DNA of 38,698 nt from Candidatus Eiseniibacteriota bacterium (GCA_016223045.1 JACRPT010000108.1:851-39548); one strand, 5' to 3'. Shown: positions 16,026-24,897, counted from the stretch's first letter. Made by a program: numbers and translations. The notes: generated from the sequence alone by a model not told the origin.

Positions 16026-17492
16026 TCAGGGCAGGCGCCGCACCGGCTCGATCAGCCCGGGCGCGTCCAGCGCCCCGAGGAAGCGGTAGCTGAAGCCGAC
16101 CTGGAGCTGGGTGGATCGCGCGAACCTGCCGTTCCACGAGGATGGGTCGAAGCTGCGCCCCTGCATCTCCCACAGCGCCGCGCCGAGCTGCACGTGGTCC
16201 TCGACGTACCAGCTCAACTGGGCGCCGTAGCTCGCGCTCCAGGAGTCCGCGAAGAGCCGGTCCCCGCGGTCGCGCTCCAGGATGTCGCGGAAGTGGGACA
16301 ACCGGGCCAGGACTCCCCACCTGTCGGCGATCAGCCAGGCCGCCTGGGCGTTCGTGGAGGCGTGGAGTCCGCTCCAACCCGGCCGCACGGGAACGGTCAC
16401 GCGCGACGCGACGTCGAACTGCCAGCGCCAGCCCATCGGGAGGTGGTACTCGGCCTGGGCCCCGAGGTTCACGTCGTCGAACGACGTCACATCCCGGAGT
16501 CCCCGGATCGAGGTCGCGCTGTTCACGAGCGAGTCGGCCTGGTACTCACGGGTGCTCGATGCGAGGTCGTCGCGCCACACCCAGTGGGAGTGACGGTCGT
16601 CGAGGACCGGGCCGGCGAACCAGCCGCGCATCCGCAGGACCCACAGGCGGGCATACGGCTCGCGCACGCGCAGCAGACTGTAGGGGTCAAGCCCGCGTTC
16701 CCCCAGGGCCCCGTCTTCGCGCAGGATGCGCTCCATGTCGCGCCACGCGTAGCGGTCCGGCCGGTCGTGGGCGGAGCCGTAGCGGGGTCCGATGAAATAC
16801 AGGGACGCCAGCTTCTCGCGTGCCTGCTTCGAGAGCGGCCGGGTGATGGCGCCGGTCTCGCGCAGCCGCTCCTCCAGCACCCAGGCGTCGTAGACCACCG
16901 AGGCGTCGCGCACACGGCCGAGACCCGCGAAGGCAGAGAGCGTGATCTCGTAGGCGTACTCGTGCTGGTCAGAGTCGTAGTTCCCTTCCCGGCGCCCGTT
17001 CGGCGGACCGAACCACTGTTCGCGGCGGTTCTCGCGGCTCAAGGCCTGGCGGTAGGAGCCGGCTCCCGATCCCGAGAGGCCGAACCCCAGCGGCATCTCC
17101 CAGGGATAGGCGCTGAGGAAGCCCGAGAGCTGCCAGGACTCCCTCGCGCTCTGCGAGCGGCTGTCGCCGGTGCGCTCGGCGTACCCCGGGTAGGTCTCCC
17201 GGTCGTTGCGGTCCCAGCCGCCCAGGTTCCCGGAGAGGCGCAGCCCGAGCTCGTGCTGCAGCCGGTCGGAGTCGCGGGCGAGGAACAGGCTCGTGTTCAG
17301 GGACGAAGACAGCGCGGACTGGCGGGTCTCCTGATCCTGGCCGCCGGACGTGGCGCGCCAGCCGGACACGCTGCTACCGAGGAAGCCGCTCCGCCACGAG
17401 TGATCGGGGATGCGAAAGTCCGAGAAGGGATCGGCGAGCGCGACGGCGGGCAGGCCGAGCAGCATCAGCGCGGCAGACGCGAAGTGCTTCAT
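16026..17492 (-). CDS. predicted outer-membrane beta-barrel protein
   Basis: I start at ATG 17492, where a signal peptide (K-H-F-A-S-A-A-L-M-L-L-G-L-P-A-V-A-L-A, cleavage before D-P-F) follows a GAGAGG ribosome-binding site. This gives 488 residues; the open frame continues 40 codons upstream without a signal. The mature protein has many alternating-pattern strands rich in W, Y and F (such as W-Q-L-S-G-F-L-S-A-Y, Q-L-Q-V-G-F-S-Y-R-F near the end), Arg/Asp-rich turns and no long hydrophobic helix, as in outer-membrane barrels. A 16-residue tail after the last F-S-Y-R-F strand is unusual for BAM-type barrels. No specific family or ligand recognised. Confidence 0.72.
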   Translation of the reverse strand: MKHFASAALMLLGLPAVALADPFSDFRIPDHSWRSGFLGSSVSGWRATSGGQDQETRQSALSSSLNTSLFLARDSDRLQHELGLRLSGNLGGWDRNDRETYPGYAERTGDSRSQSARESWQLSGFLSAYPWEMPLGFGLSGSGAGSYRQALSRENRREQWFGPPNGRREGNYDSDQHEYAYEITLSAFAGLGRVRDASVVYDAWVLEERLRETGAITRPLSKQAREKLASLYFIGPRYGSAHDRPDRYAWRDMERILREDGALGERGLDPYSLLRVREPYARLWVLRMRGWFAGPVLDDRHSHWVWRDDLASSTREYQADSLVNSATSIRGLRDVTSFDDVNLGAQAEYHLPMGWRWQFDVASRVTVPVRPGWSGLHASTNAQAAWLIADRWGVLARLSHFRDILERDRGDRLFADSWSASYGAQLSWYVEDHVQLGAALWEMQGRSFDPSSWNGRFARSTQLQVGFSYRFLGALDAPGLIEPVRRLP

Positions 17493-17521
17493 GTGCGGCC
17501 TCTCGGGTGGGCAGGAATGCG

Positions 17522-17538
17522 AGGGTCGCGGCGACCCT
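17522..17538. repeat. palindrome upstream of the beta-barrel gene
   Basis: AGGGTCGC-G-GCGACCCT is a 17-bp dyad with perfect 8-bp arms, 30 bp upstream of the start of the minus-strand beta-barrel gene. It may be an operator or an mRNA leader hairpin. Confidence 0.45.
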
Positions 17539-17579
17539 AGCACGCCGGGCGGCGCGGCGCGACGCTCCGTCGGTGGAGC

Positions 17580-17621
17580 GGCCGCACGATGCGGTCGCCC
17601 GGAATTCCGCACCGTGCGGCC
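17580..17621. repeat. 15-bp-stem hairpin between the beta-barrel gene and ogt
   Basis: Positions 17580-17594 and 17607-17621 are complementary at 14 of 15 bases with a 12-nt loop containing GGAATT. The following 17622-17742 holds further GC-rich dyads, including CCCCG/CGGGG at about 17710-17737 next to the ogt stop. Together they probably end transcription of the minus-strand ogt gene. There is no U-tract on either side. Confidence 0.45.
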
Positions 17622-17742
17622 ACCCGAGTGCTCGCACCGCGCGGTCGCACAGGCGGCCCGGTCGGCGGCTGTAGTCCGACCGATCCGCCGGGTCAGATCA
17701 GCGCCGCCTGCCCCGCTCCGGCGCGCTCAGCCGGGGCGGAGG

Positions 17743-18285
17743 CTAGAGCGCCGCCGTCTGCGCCATCGCGAGCGGGAGCGCCGAGCCGTTGGCTGCCGCC
17801 TCGTGCGCCAGCAGCCAGCGCTTGCGCTCGAGTCCTCCGCCGTAGCCGCCGAGCGTGCCGTCCGCGGCGATCACGCGGTGGCAGGGCACCATCAGCGAAA
17901 CCGGGTTCCTCGCGTTCGCGGCGCCGACCGCACGCACCGCCCGCGGCGCGCCGACCGCGTGCGCGAGATCGGAGTACGACCAGGTCTTCCCGGCCGGGAT
18001 GATGCGCAGGGTCTCCCACACGCGACGCTGGAACGGCGTGCCTCCCATGTCCACGACCACCGCGTCCAGCGCGCTCACCTCGCCGTCGAAGTAGGCGGCG
18101 AGCGCGGTGCCGGCGCCCGCCGGGTCGCGCGCCTCACGCGCGGCGCACGCGCCGAAGCGCCGCTCGAGCCACTCCAGCGTGCGCTGCCCGGTATCCTCGA
18201 AGTCCAGTCCGCACAGCCCGGCCTCGCTCGCGTGGAGCACCACGACGCCGATCGGCGTCCTCACCTTCGCGGTCTGCAGGATCAT
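17743..18285 (-). CDS. ogt: methylated-DNA-[protein]-cysteine S-methyltransferase
   Basis: I start at ATG 18285, with AAGGAG five bases upstream, giving 180 residues; the open frame extends 15 codons further. It removes alkyl groups from O6-alkylguanine by suicidal transfer to its own Cys. The active-site motif P-C135-H-R-V-I-A is intact, followed by the usual G-G-Y-G-G-G-L-E-R-K-R-W-L-L-x-H-E, and the HTH region (W-E-T-L-R-I-I-P-A-G-K-T-W-S-Y) is typical. It lies immediately downstream of the Ada-AlkA gene on the same strand, separated only by a 34-codon mini-ORF made by a tandem duplication; ATGA overlaps couple all three. Jointly they form a small alkylation-repair operon. Confidence 0.95.
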   Translation of the reverse strand: MILQTAKVRTPIGVVVLHASEAGLCGLDFEDTGQRTLEWLERRFGACAAREARDPAGAGTALAAYFDGEVSALDAVVVDMGGTPFQRRVWETLRIIPAGKTWSYSDLAHAVGAPRAVRAVGAANARNPVSLMVPCHRVIAADGTLGGYGGGLERKRWLLAHEAAANGSALPLAMAQTAAL

Positions 18286-18444
18286 CGCGACTCCTTCGTT
18301 CTGCGGGAGCCCGTGCCCCCGCGGGTCCACAGCGCCATCACCACGACGCCGATCGGCGTCCTCACTCTCGCGGTCTGCGGGATCATCGCGACTCCTGCGT
18401 TCTGCGGGAGCCCGTGCTCCCGCGGGTCCACAGCGTCATCACCG
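18238..18444 (-). repeat. 101-bp tandem direct duplication at the alkA-ogt junction
   Basis: The block 18238-18338 is repeated at 18339-18439 and a few bases beyond, with about six or seven differences. Each copy contains the last 18 codons of the upstream reading frame, the ribosome-binding site, the ATGA stop/start overlap and the first 16 codons of ogt. Since 101 is 35 codons minus the 4-base overlap, coupling is preserved at both joints. Confidence 0.9.
18282..18386 (-). CDS. 34-codon mini-ORF created by the junction duplication
   Basis: It starts at ATG 18386, overlapping the stop of the Ada-AlkA gene (ATGA), and ends with TGA overlapping the ATG of ogt (ATGA again). Its first 16 residues copy the ogt N-terminus (M-I-P-Q-T-A-R-V-R-T-P-I-G-V-V-V) and the last 18 copy the alkA C-terminus. 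It has its own AGGAG ribosome-binding site. It probably has no enzymatic role and may only keep translation coupled. Confidence 0.5.
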   Translation of the reverse strand: MIPQTARVRTPIGVVVMALWTRGGTGSRRTKESR

Positions 18445-19858
18445 CATAGGCCCGCCACGGCCGCCACGCTTCCGCGCGCGCCTCGGCTGCGCGCGCGGAG
18501 GGGAGCCTGCCGCCGCGCGCCAGCGCGTGGCGCACGCCGAGGTCGCCGGCCGGGAACGCGTCGGGCTCGCCGAGTGCGCGCATCGCCACGTAGTGCGCGG
18601 TCCATGCCCCGATGCCGGGCAGCGCCGCCAGCTTCGCCACCGCCTGGTCGAGCGTGCCGAGCGCATCGAAGCGCAGCGTGCGGTCGCGCACCGCGGTGAC
18701 GAGCGACTGCAGCGCCCGGGCCCGCGCGCGCGTGAGCCCGATCCCCGCGAGGTCGGCCTCCGCGAGCCGGGCCGGCGTGGGGAAGAGATGGGTGAGCCCG
18801 CCACCCGCGGCGAGCGGCGCGCCGCAGGCGCGCACCAGCCGGCCGGCCAGTGTCACCGCGCCGCGCACCGATACCTGCTGGCCGAGGACCGCGCGCACCG
18901 CCAGCTCGAACGGGTCCCACGCACCCGGCACGCGCACCGCGCGGCCCGCGAGCGCGCGCCTCAGCAGCGGGTCGCGCGAGAGATGCGCCGCGATCGCCGC
19001 CGTGTCGGCGTGCAGGTCGAACAGGCGGCCCGCGCGCTCGGCCACGCCGATCAGGTCGCGCGGCGCGGAGAGCCTGAGCCGCAGCGCCAGCACGTGCTCG
19101 CCCGGCAGCGCCCGCGCCTCCAGGCTGCCGCGCACGCCGTCCACCTCGATGGTGCGCCGGTACGCGCCGCCCTCCACCGCCTCGACGCCGGGGATGGCGC
19201 GCGCCCCGAGGAACGCGAGCATGGCGTCCCAGTCGAGCGGCGGGCGGCAGGGGAGCCGGAGCACCAGGCCCTCCGCGGCGTCCACGTGCGGCTGCCGGCC
19301 ACGCGCGCGGCGCAGCTCGAGCGGCGTGCGGCGGAACGTGTCGCGGATCGCGTGGTTGAAGCGCCGCGTGCTCCCGAACCCGGCGGCCAGCGCGATCTCG
19401 CTCATCGGCAGGTCGGTCTCGTCCAGCAACCGGCGCGCGAAGTGGGCGCGCCGCGTGCCGGCGACCGCGAGCGGCGAGGCGCCGACGTGCGCCGCGAACA
19501 GCCGGCGCAGATGGCGCGCGCCGACGCCGAGCCGCGCCGCGAGCGATCCGACGCCGCCGCGGTCGAGCTGGCCGTCCGCGATCAGGCGCAGCGCGCGGCT
19601 CACCGTCGCCGAGGTACCGAGCCACGCGGGCGAGCCGGGCGCGGTCTCGGGGCGGCAGCGCAGGCAGGGCCGGAAGCCGGCCTCCTCGGCGGCCGCCGCG
19701 CACGCGAAGAAGCGCACGTTGCGCGGCCGCGGCAGCCGCGCCGGGCAGCCCGGCCGGCAGTAGATCCCGGTCGAGAGGACGGCCGTGAAGAAGCGGCCGT
19801 CGAAGCGGCGGTCGCGGCTGGCGAAGGCGCGGTAGCAGGCGTCGGAGTCGAGTTCCAT
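18383..19858 (-). CDS. alkA: Ada-AlkA fusion: DNA-3-methyladenine glycosylase II with methylphosphotriester sensor and AraC HTH
   Basis: 491 residues from ATG 19858. The N-terminal Ada-type zinc domain has C34-R-P-G-C38 and C65-L-R-C68, where the first Cys accepts methyl groups from phosphotriesters. An AraC-type double HTH follows (about 80-185, with I-A-L-A-A-G-F-G-S-T-R-R-F-N-H-A-I). Then come an AlkA N-terminal domain and an HhH-GPD glycosylase (about 310-465) with helix-hairpin-helix L-P-G-I-G-A-W-T-A-H-Y and the catalytic Asp in F-P-A-G-D-L-G. It therefore combines damage sensing, transcription activation and excision of alkylated bases. Its last codons (T-L-W-T-R-G-S-T-G-S-R-R) lie in the duplicated junction. 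Start codon alternatives: GTG at 19873. Confidence 0.94.
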   Translation of the reverse strand: MELDSDACYRAFASRDRRFDGRFFTAVLSTGIYCRPGCPARLPRPRNVRFFACAAAAEEAGFRPCLRCRPETAPGSPAWLGTSATVSRALRLIADGQLDRGGVGSLAARLGVGARHLRRLFAAHVGASPLAVAGTRRAHFARRLLDETDLPMSEIALAAGFGSTRRFNHAIRDTFRRTPLELRRARGRQPHVDAAEGLVLRLPCRPPLDWDAMLAFLGARAIPGVEAVEGGAYRRTIEVDGVRGSLEARALPGEHVLALRLRLSAPRDLIGVAERAGRLFDLHADTAAIAAHLSRDPLLRRALAGRAVRVPGAWDPFELAVRAVLGQQVSVRGAVTLAGRLVRACGAPLAAGGGLTHLFPTPARLAEADLAGIGLTRARARALQSLVTAVRDRTLRFDALGTLDQAVAKLAALPGIGAWTAHYVAMRALGEPDAFPAGDLGVRHALARGGRLPSARAAEARAEAWRPWRAYAVMTLWTRGSTGSRRTQESR

Positions 19859-20048
19859 GCCGCCGTTATACACCCGCGAAGCCGTCCGCGCTGGTCGTTT
19901 TCGGACGTGTCATCCGGCCGCACGATTCGCGGCCCGCGCGCGGCGGGCGTGCCGACAACGCAGGTGCGAACCGGACCCTCTCGTCACCCGCGCCGGGCCG
20001 CGCGAGCGGACGGCGCGCCGACGGCGCGGGCGAAAGCCGGGTGCGTCC

Positions 20049-21692
20049 TCACCCCGGCCGCACGCGCGCGAGCACCAGGCCCGGCGTGCGCAGCAGGATC
20101 TCGAGCGGGTGGACCTGTGCGGCCGCGACGTCGCGCTCGCGCGCGGGCGGGAACGCGAGGTAGGCGAGCCCGTCGGACGCGCGCGCCTCGCGCAGCGTGC
20201 CCGGCACGGGTGGCGCCACGACGAGGTCGCGGCGCAGGTAGTAGCGCAACGACGCGGGCGGCGCGTCCGGGAGCACCAGCGGCGCACGCGGCGGCGCGAC
20301 CGCCTCCATCGCCTGCGCCACGCTGCGCGCGCTCAGCCAGTCCTCCATCGCCGGCAGCACGCGCAGCGATACCACCGGCACGCCGGCCGCGACCGGCAGG
20401 GCCAGCAGCAGCGCGGCGAGCCGCGGGCGCTTCATGAAGCCGGCGAGGAACGGCAGCCACGAGGTCACGAACAGCGCGGTCGCGAGCAGCCGCAGCTCGG
20501 GCGCGGCCTCGCGCACGCGCGCGGCGAGCAGGTTCACGAGCAGCGCGGCGGCGCTGCCCGCGAACGCGAGCATCCGCGTCGCCTGCGCCAGCGGCTTCTC
20601 GACGCGCGGCGCGTCCTCGAACAGGTGGTCGAGCAGCCGCCCGCACAGCAGTGCCGCCGCGGGCAGCGCGGGCAGCACCGCGGTGAGCGGCGGCGCGGGG
20701 TAGAGCGCGACCGGGACGAGCGAGGCGAGCAGGCAGGCGATGAAGAAGTGCGCCGCGCCCTCCTCGCGCCGCTCGCGCTCGAGCGGCGCGCCGGCCAGCA
20801 CGTCGGGCCCGCCGGGCCCGATCGAGAGCAGCGTCCGGCCGCGCGTACGCCACCAGGTCGCGGCGTGCAGCGCCGCGCCGGGCAGCAGCACGCTCCACGG
20901 GAACCCGCCCACGACCAGGAACGACAGCGCGAGCAGCGGGCCTGCGTACCACGGGCCGCGCGGCGCGGACGCGTAGGGGAAGAACGGCGCGTGCGCGAGG
21001 AACGCGGCGCCATGGCGCTCGGCCATCGCGCCGTACCACGGCAGCGCGATTCCCAGCATGACGAGCAGCCCGGCCGGCAGACGCGCGCGGCGCAGGTGCT
21101 CGCGGTCGCGCGCGAGCGCGAGGTAGAGCACGAGCCCGCCGAGCGGCCACAGCGCGGACAGCGGCCCGGCGCACACCAGCGCCGCGGCGAGCGCGCCGTA
21201 CGTCACGACCAGGCGCAGGTCGCGGCCCTGCGCGCGCCCGAACACCACGTCCGCGAGCCCCTCGCAGCCGACCCACGCGAGCAGGGTGCCGAGCAGCTGG
21301 GTGCCGTCGCTGCGCGCGGCGAGCGGGAGCGCCACGCCGGTAAGCAGCACGCCCGCCGCGAACACGCCGGCCCGCGGGCCGAAGTGACGCGCACCCGCGG
21401 TGGCGGTGACGAGCAGCAACGCCACGGCGAGCAGGCCGCGAATCTGGCGCGAGCGCCGCGGCGCGTCGGGACCGAGCGCCTGCGCGAGCACCTCGGACGC
21501 GTAGGCCACCACGGGCTTCTCGTAGAGCGGCTCGCCGGCCAGCACTGGCGTGAGCGCCTCCTGCCGCGCGATCAGCTCGCGCGCCACCGCGGCGTCGCGC
21601 GCCTCGCGCGTGTCGAGCACGCCGACGCGGTCGAGGCCCGTGAACAGTACGAGCACGCACAGAGCGGCCAGGACGAGGGGGGCGAAGCGCAC
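20049..21692 (-). CDS. GT39/ArnT-like membrane glycosyltransferase
   Basis: 547 residues from GTG 21692; no good ribosome-binding site, so the start is uncertain. About 10-12 membrane helices. The GT-C signature is seen: after the first helix L-D-T-R-E-A-R-D-A-A-V-A-R-E-L (acidic residues of the catalytic first periplasmic loop), then E-P-L-Y-E-K-P-V-V-A-Y-A-S-E, the E-K-P motif typical of ArnT/PMT-family enzymes. These transfer a sugar from a polyprenyl-phosphate donor to lipid or protein in the periplasm. The C-terminus has a small soluble domain. No polysaccharide genes lie nearby, so the acceptor is unknown. Confidence 0.85.
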   Translation of the reverse strand: MRFAPLVLAALCVLVLFTGLDRVGVLDTREARDAAVARELIARQEALTPVLAGEPLYEKPVVAYASEVLAQALGPDAPRRSRQIRGLLAVALLLVTATAGARHFGPRAGVFAAGVLLTGVALPLAARSDGTQLLGTLLAWVGCEGLADVVFGRAQGRDLRLVVTYGALAAALVCAGPLSALWPLGGLVLYLALARDREHLRRARLPAGLLVMLGIALPWYGAMAERHGAAFLAHAPFFPYASAPRGPWYAGPLLALSFLVVGGFPWSVLLPGAALHAATWWRTRGRTLLSIGPGGPDVLAGAPLERERREEGAAHFFIACLLASLVPVALYPAPPLTAVLPALPAAALLCGRLLDHLFEDAPRVEKPLAQATRMLAFAGSAAALLVNLLAARVREAAPELRLLATALFVTSWLPFLAGFMKRPRLAALLLALPVAAGVPVVSLRVLPAMEDWLSARSVAQAMEAVAPPRAPLVLPDAPPASLRYYLRRDLVVAPPVPGTLREARASDGLAYLAFPPARERDVAAAQVHPLEILLRTPGLVLARVRPG

Positions 21693-21744
21693 GGGGCGAG
21701 ACTAGCAGAGGAGGGCGCTAGGTGCGCGACGGAGACAGTGCTGG

Positions 21745-21899
21745 GCCCGGAGCGGGTGGAGGCACCACGCGAGACCGGGCACCCGCGCAAGCGGGTCCGC
21801 TCCGCCTTCCTGGCTCCGCTCACTCCCCGGTTCCCGCGGTCGGCTTTCGAAGCCGACCGCTACCGGGAGTCTCGCTTGGGGCCTCCACCCGCTCCGGGC
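21745..21899 (+). repeat. structured inverted-repeat element, copy 1
   Basis: 31-nt terminal inverted repeats (21745-21775 and 21869-21899, 29 of 31 complementary, first 19 perfect) end inside with GCGAGAC/GTCTCGC. Between them: hairpin ACCCGC-GCAA-GCGGGT (21781-21796), a TTCCTGG loop region (about 21803-21815), and a perfect 11-bp stem 21836-21846/21850-21860 with a 3-nt loop, itself flanked by CCCGGT/ACCGGG. It fills the space between the glycosyltransferase and the hybrid kinase, 8 bp from the latter's stop. The inner core matches the copy at 38363-38511. No ORF. Confidence 0.8.
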
Positions 21900-21907
21900 T
21901 CGGAGAC

Positions 21908-23839
21908 TTACGCGGCTTCGTCGAGCACGTCGCGCACCTTGCGGGTGAACGCGTCGAGCGCGAAGGGCTTCTGCAGGAACGCGGCCTTCGTGGAGGTCAG
22001 GTCCGGGTGGTCGAACGCCGCCTGCGCGTGGCCGGAGAGGAACAGCACCTTCATCCCGCGCCGCCTGGTGGGCAGGTGCTTCACCAGCTCGGGGCCGCCC
22101 ATCTCGGGCATCACCACGTCCGTGACCATCAGGTGGATGGGGCCGGGATGCTGCTCGCAGACCGTGAGGGCTTCCTTGCCGTGGCGCGCCTCGAGCACTT
22201 CGTATCCCGCCAGTTCCAGGGTCTCGCGCACCAGGCCGCGCACCATGTCCTCGTCCTCGACCAGCAGCACGGTCCCGGCGCCGCGCTTGAGCTCGACGCG
22301 CGCCGGCACGCCCGCGGTCGCCTCGACCTCTTCCTCTACGCGCGGCAGGTAGATGCTGAACGTCGTCCCGCGCCCCGGCTCGCTCTGCACCGCGATGTCG
22401 CCGCCGCACTGCCGGACGATGCCGTACACGGTCGAAAGCCCGAGCCCGGTGCCCTTGCCGGCGTCCTTGGTGGTGAAGAACGGCTCGAAGATGTGCCGCA
22501 TGGTCTCCGCGTCCATGCCGATGCCGGTGTCCTTCACGCTCAGCACGACGCAGGGGCCCGGCGCGAGTTCCGCGCAGGCCCGCGGCCCCGCGCCGGCCTC
22601 GGCGTTCGCGGTCTCGACCAGCACGCGCCCGCCGCGCGGCATCGCGTCGCGCGCGTTGACGACCAGGTTCGCGATGACCTGCTCGATCTGCCCCGGGTCC
22701 ACCCGGACCCGGCCCAGCCCCGCGGCCGCGACGGTCTGGAGCTGGATGTCGGCGCCGATCACGCGGCGCAGCATCTTGCTCAGGTCGGCGACCACGTCGT
22801 TCAGGTCCAGCACGCGCGGCTGCGTCGCCTGCTGGCGGCTGAACGCGAGCAGCTGGCGCGTGAGGCCCGCGGCGCGCACGGCGGCCTTGTGGATCTCCTC
22901 GAGATCGCGCTTCGCGGCCGCGTGGACGTCCGGGCGGCGCAGCAGCAGCTCGCTGAAGCCCTGGATCGCGGTGAGCAGGTTGTTGAAGTCGTGCGCCACG
23001 CCGCCCGCCAGGCGCCCGATGGCCTCCATCTTCTGCGAGTGGTGGAGCTGACGCTCGAGCGCCTTCTGCTCGGTGACGTCGATCGCCGTGCCGCCGACGC
23101 GCCGCGCGCCCGAGGGCTCGACGACCGGGAACTTGAGCACCAGCCAGTGGTGCGGCGTGCCGTCCGGCGCGGGCACGTCCTCGTAGATCTGCGTGGGCTG
23201 CCCGCTCTCCAGCACCGCCAGGTCGTGCTCGCGGAGCTGCTGCGCGGTCTCCGGTGGCCACAGCTCGGCGTCCGACTTGCCCCGGATCTGCTCGAGCGTG
23301 GTCTGGAAGAAGGTCTCGAAGGGCCGGTTGACGTAGAGCATGCGGCCGTCCTCGTCCTTCAGGAACGCTACCGCCGGGCTGTTGTCCATGTAGGCCTGGA
23401 AGCGCTCCTGGCTCTCGCGCAGCGCTTCCTCCATCGCACGGCGCTCGGTGATGTCCACGCACGAACCGATGTAGCCGGTGAAAGCGCCCTCGGCGGTGAA
23501 CTGGGGCACCGCCGTGTCCAGCACCCAGCGGTGCACGCCATCGTGGCGGCGCACACGGTGCTCGAGCGTGAACGGCTGCTTCGAGCGGTACGCGAACTCC
23601 GCCATGCCGAGCAGTCGCGCCCGGTCGTCGGGATGCACACCCTGGACCCATCCGTCGCCGGCCACTTCCTCCAGGCGGCATCCCGAGAAGTCGAGCATGG
23701 GCTTGTTGACGAAGGTGCACGCCATGCTCTCGTCCGTGACCCACAGCAGCACCGGCGTGCCGTCGGCGAGGCTGCGGAACCGGTGCTCGCTCTCGCGCAG
23801 CGCCGCCGCCGCCTGTTCCGCGTCGCGCGCCCGGACCTG
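21908..23839 (-). pseudogene. PAS-PAS-histidine kinase-receiver part of a frameshifted hybrid sensor kinase
   Basis: Reading from the frameshift near 23839 gives 643 residues that continue the protein begun at 24897. In order: a short coiled linker R-A-R-D-A-E-Q-A-A-A-A-L-R-E-S; two PAS/PAC domains, each ending with the S/T-C-V-D-I-T-E-R or T-A-I-D-V-T-E-Q type motif; the phosphoacceptor G-G-V-A-H-D-F-N-N-L-L; an HATPase domain (N-L-V-V-N-A-R-D-A-M, D-T-G-I-G-M-D, G-T-G-L-G-L-S-T-V); and a C-terminal receiver with L-L-V-E-D-E-D, phosphoacceptor D-V-V-M-P-E-M-G-G and the conserved Lys in Q-K-P-F. The sequence is fully conserved across the break, so the shift is recent or a base-calling error. 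In-frame upstream starts (24154) read through the wrong frame. Confidence 0.85.
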
Positions 23840-24897
23840 AGGCTCGCCGCCATCGCGTCCAGGGCGCAGCCGAGCTGGTCCAGCTCGTCGCCCTTCCCGG
23901 ACATCCCGGTGCGCGCCGCCAGGTCGCCGCGGCTGATGCGCTCCGTGGTACTCGCCAGCGCATCCATGCGCCGCAGGATGAAGAGCTTCGCGCCCGCCCA
24001 GGCTGCGAGCAGCGCCAGGACCAGCACCGCCGCCAGCACGAGCAGGCTCTGCCGCAGCACGCGGTCGGCCCGGGCGTACGCTGCGTCGCGCGACAGGCCG
24101 AACGCCACGTAGGCGCTGGCCTCGGGTCCGCCCGGGATCGGGTTGAAGCTCCACAGCCGCGTCACTCCGTCGAGGCCGCGCACCACCGCCGTTCCGGCGC
24201 CCTGCGCGAGCACCGCGCGCACCGAAGGCGCCTCGGGCAGCAGGCGGCCCACCCAGCGCTCGGGCTCGGGATAGCGCGCGAGGATGACGCCGCGGCGGTC
24301 CACCACCATGAGCGCCGCGCCAGCGGGCAGCTCGGTGCGCGCCGCGTAGCCGTTGAGATAGCCCAGGTCGATCGCGGCGAACACGACCCCGCGCATCCGG
24401 CCCCCCGCGTCTCGCACCGGGCAGGCCACGTTGAGCGTGGCCCTGCGCGTGACGCGGCCGATCTGGTAGCCGCCCACCACGAAGCCGCGCTGCGCGAGCG
24501 CGCGGCGGAACCAGCCGCGGTCGGAGAGGTCCATGCGGCCCGTGAAGGGGACCCCGCTCGCGACCAGGTGGCCGTCCGGCGCCACCAGCCCCAGGTTCGC
24601 GTAGGTCGGATGCTCGCGGAGCAGGTTCGCGAAGATCGCGCTTGAACTCCCCGCGCGCTCCTCGCGCACCTCAGGCAGGTGCGCGAGCGCCACCAGCAGC
24701 TGGTTCGCGCTCGCGATCGTCTGCTCGATCGAAGCCGAGGTCAGGCGGGTGAGCCGCTGCGCCTCGGCATGCGCCTGCTGAGCCGCCATGCGGCGCTGCT
24801 CGAAGCCTGAGTAGAGAGCGAGCCCCGCCGCCGGCAGCAATGCGAGCAGCGCCAGGCAGAGCAGGCGCAGCCTGAGGCTGGAGAAGAATGACGACAT
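23368..24897 (-). pseudogene. Cache-TM-HAMP part of the frameshifted hybrid sensor kinase
   Basis: From ATG 24897 the first 353 residues are real: an N-terminal membrane helix (about 10-28), a dCache-like periplasmic ligand domain (I-E-Q-T-I-A-S-A-N-Q-L-L...L-S-D-R-G-W-F-R-R-A-L...A-C-P-V-R-D-A-G-G-R-M-R-G-V-V), a second helix (about 285-308) and a HAMP domain with R-M-D-A-L-A...R-G-D-L. At 23836-23845 the frame is lost: the tail from about residue 354 to the stop at 23368 is Arg/Ser-rich out-of-frame sequence. One missing base there (for example CTGCAG for CTCAG) would join it to the frame ending at 21908 and restore one protein of about 996 residues. Confidence 0.85.

Noticed and set aside
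21745-21899. Cloverleaf-like element as a tRNA or IS element
   Set aside because: No T-loop GTTCRANNC or CCA end and wrong arm sizes for tRNA; at about 150 bp it is too short for a transposase and contains no ORF.
23836-23845. Programmed ribosomal frameshift in the hybrid kinase
   Set aside because: No slippery heptamer, downstream pseudoknot or Shine-Dalgarno-like stimulator is visible; a plain one-base deletion or error explains it.
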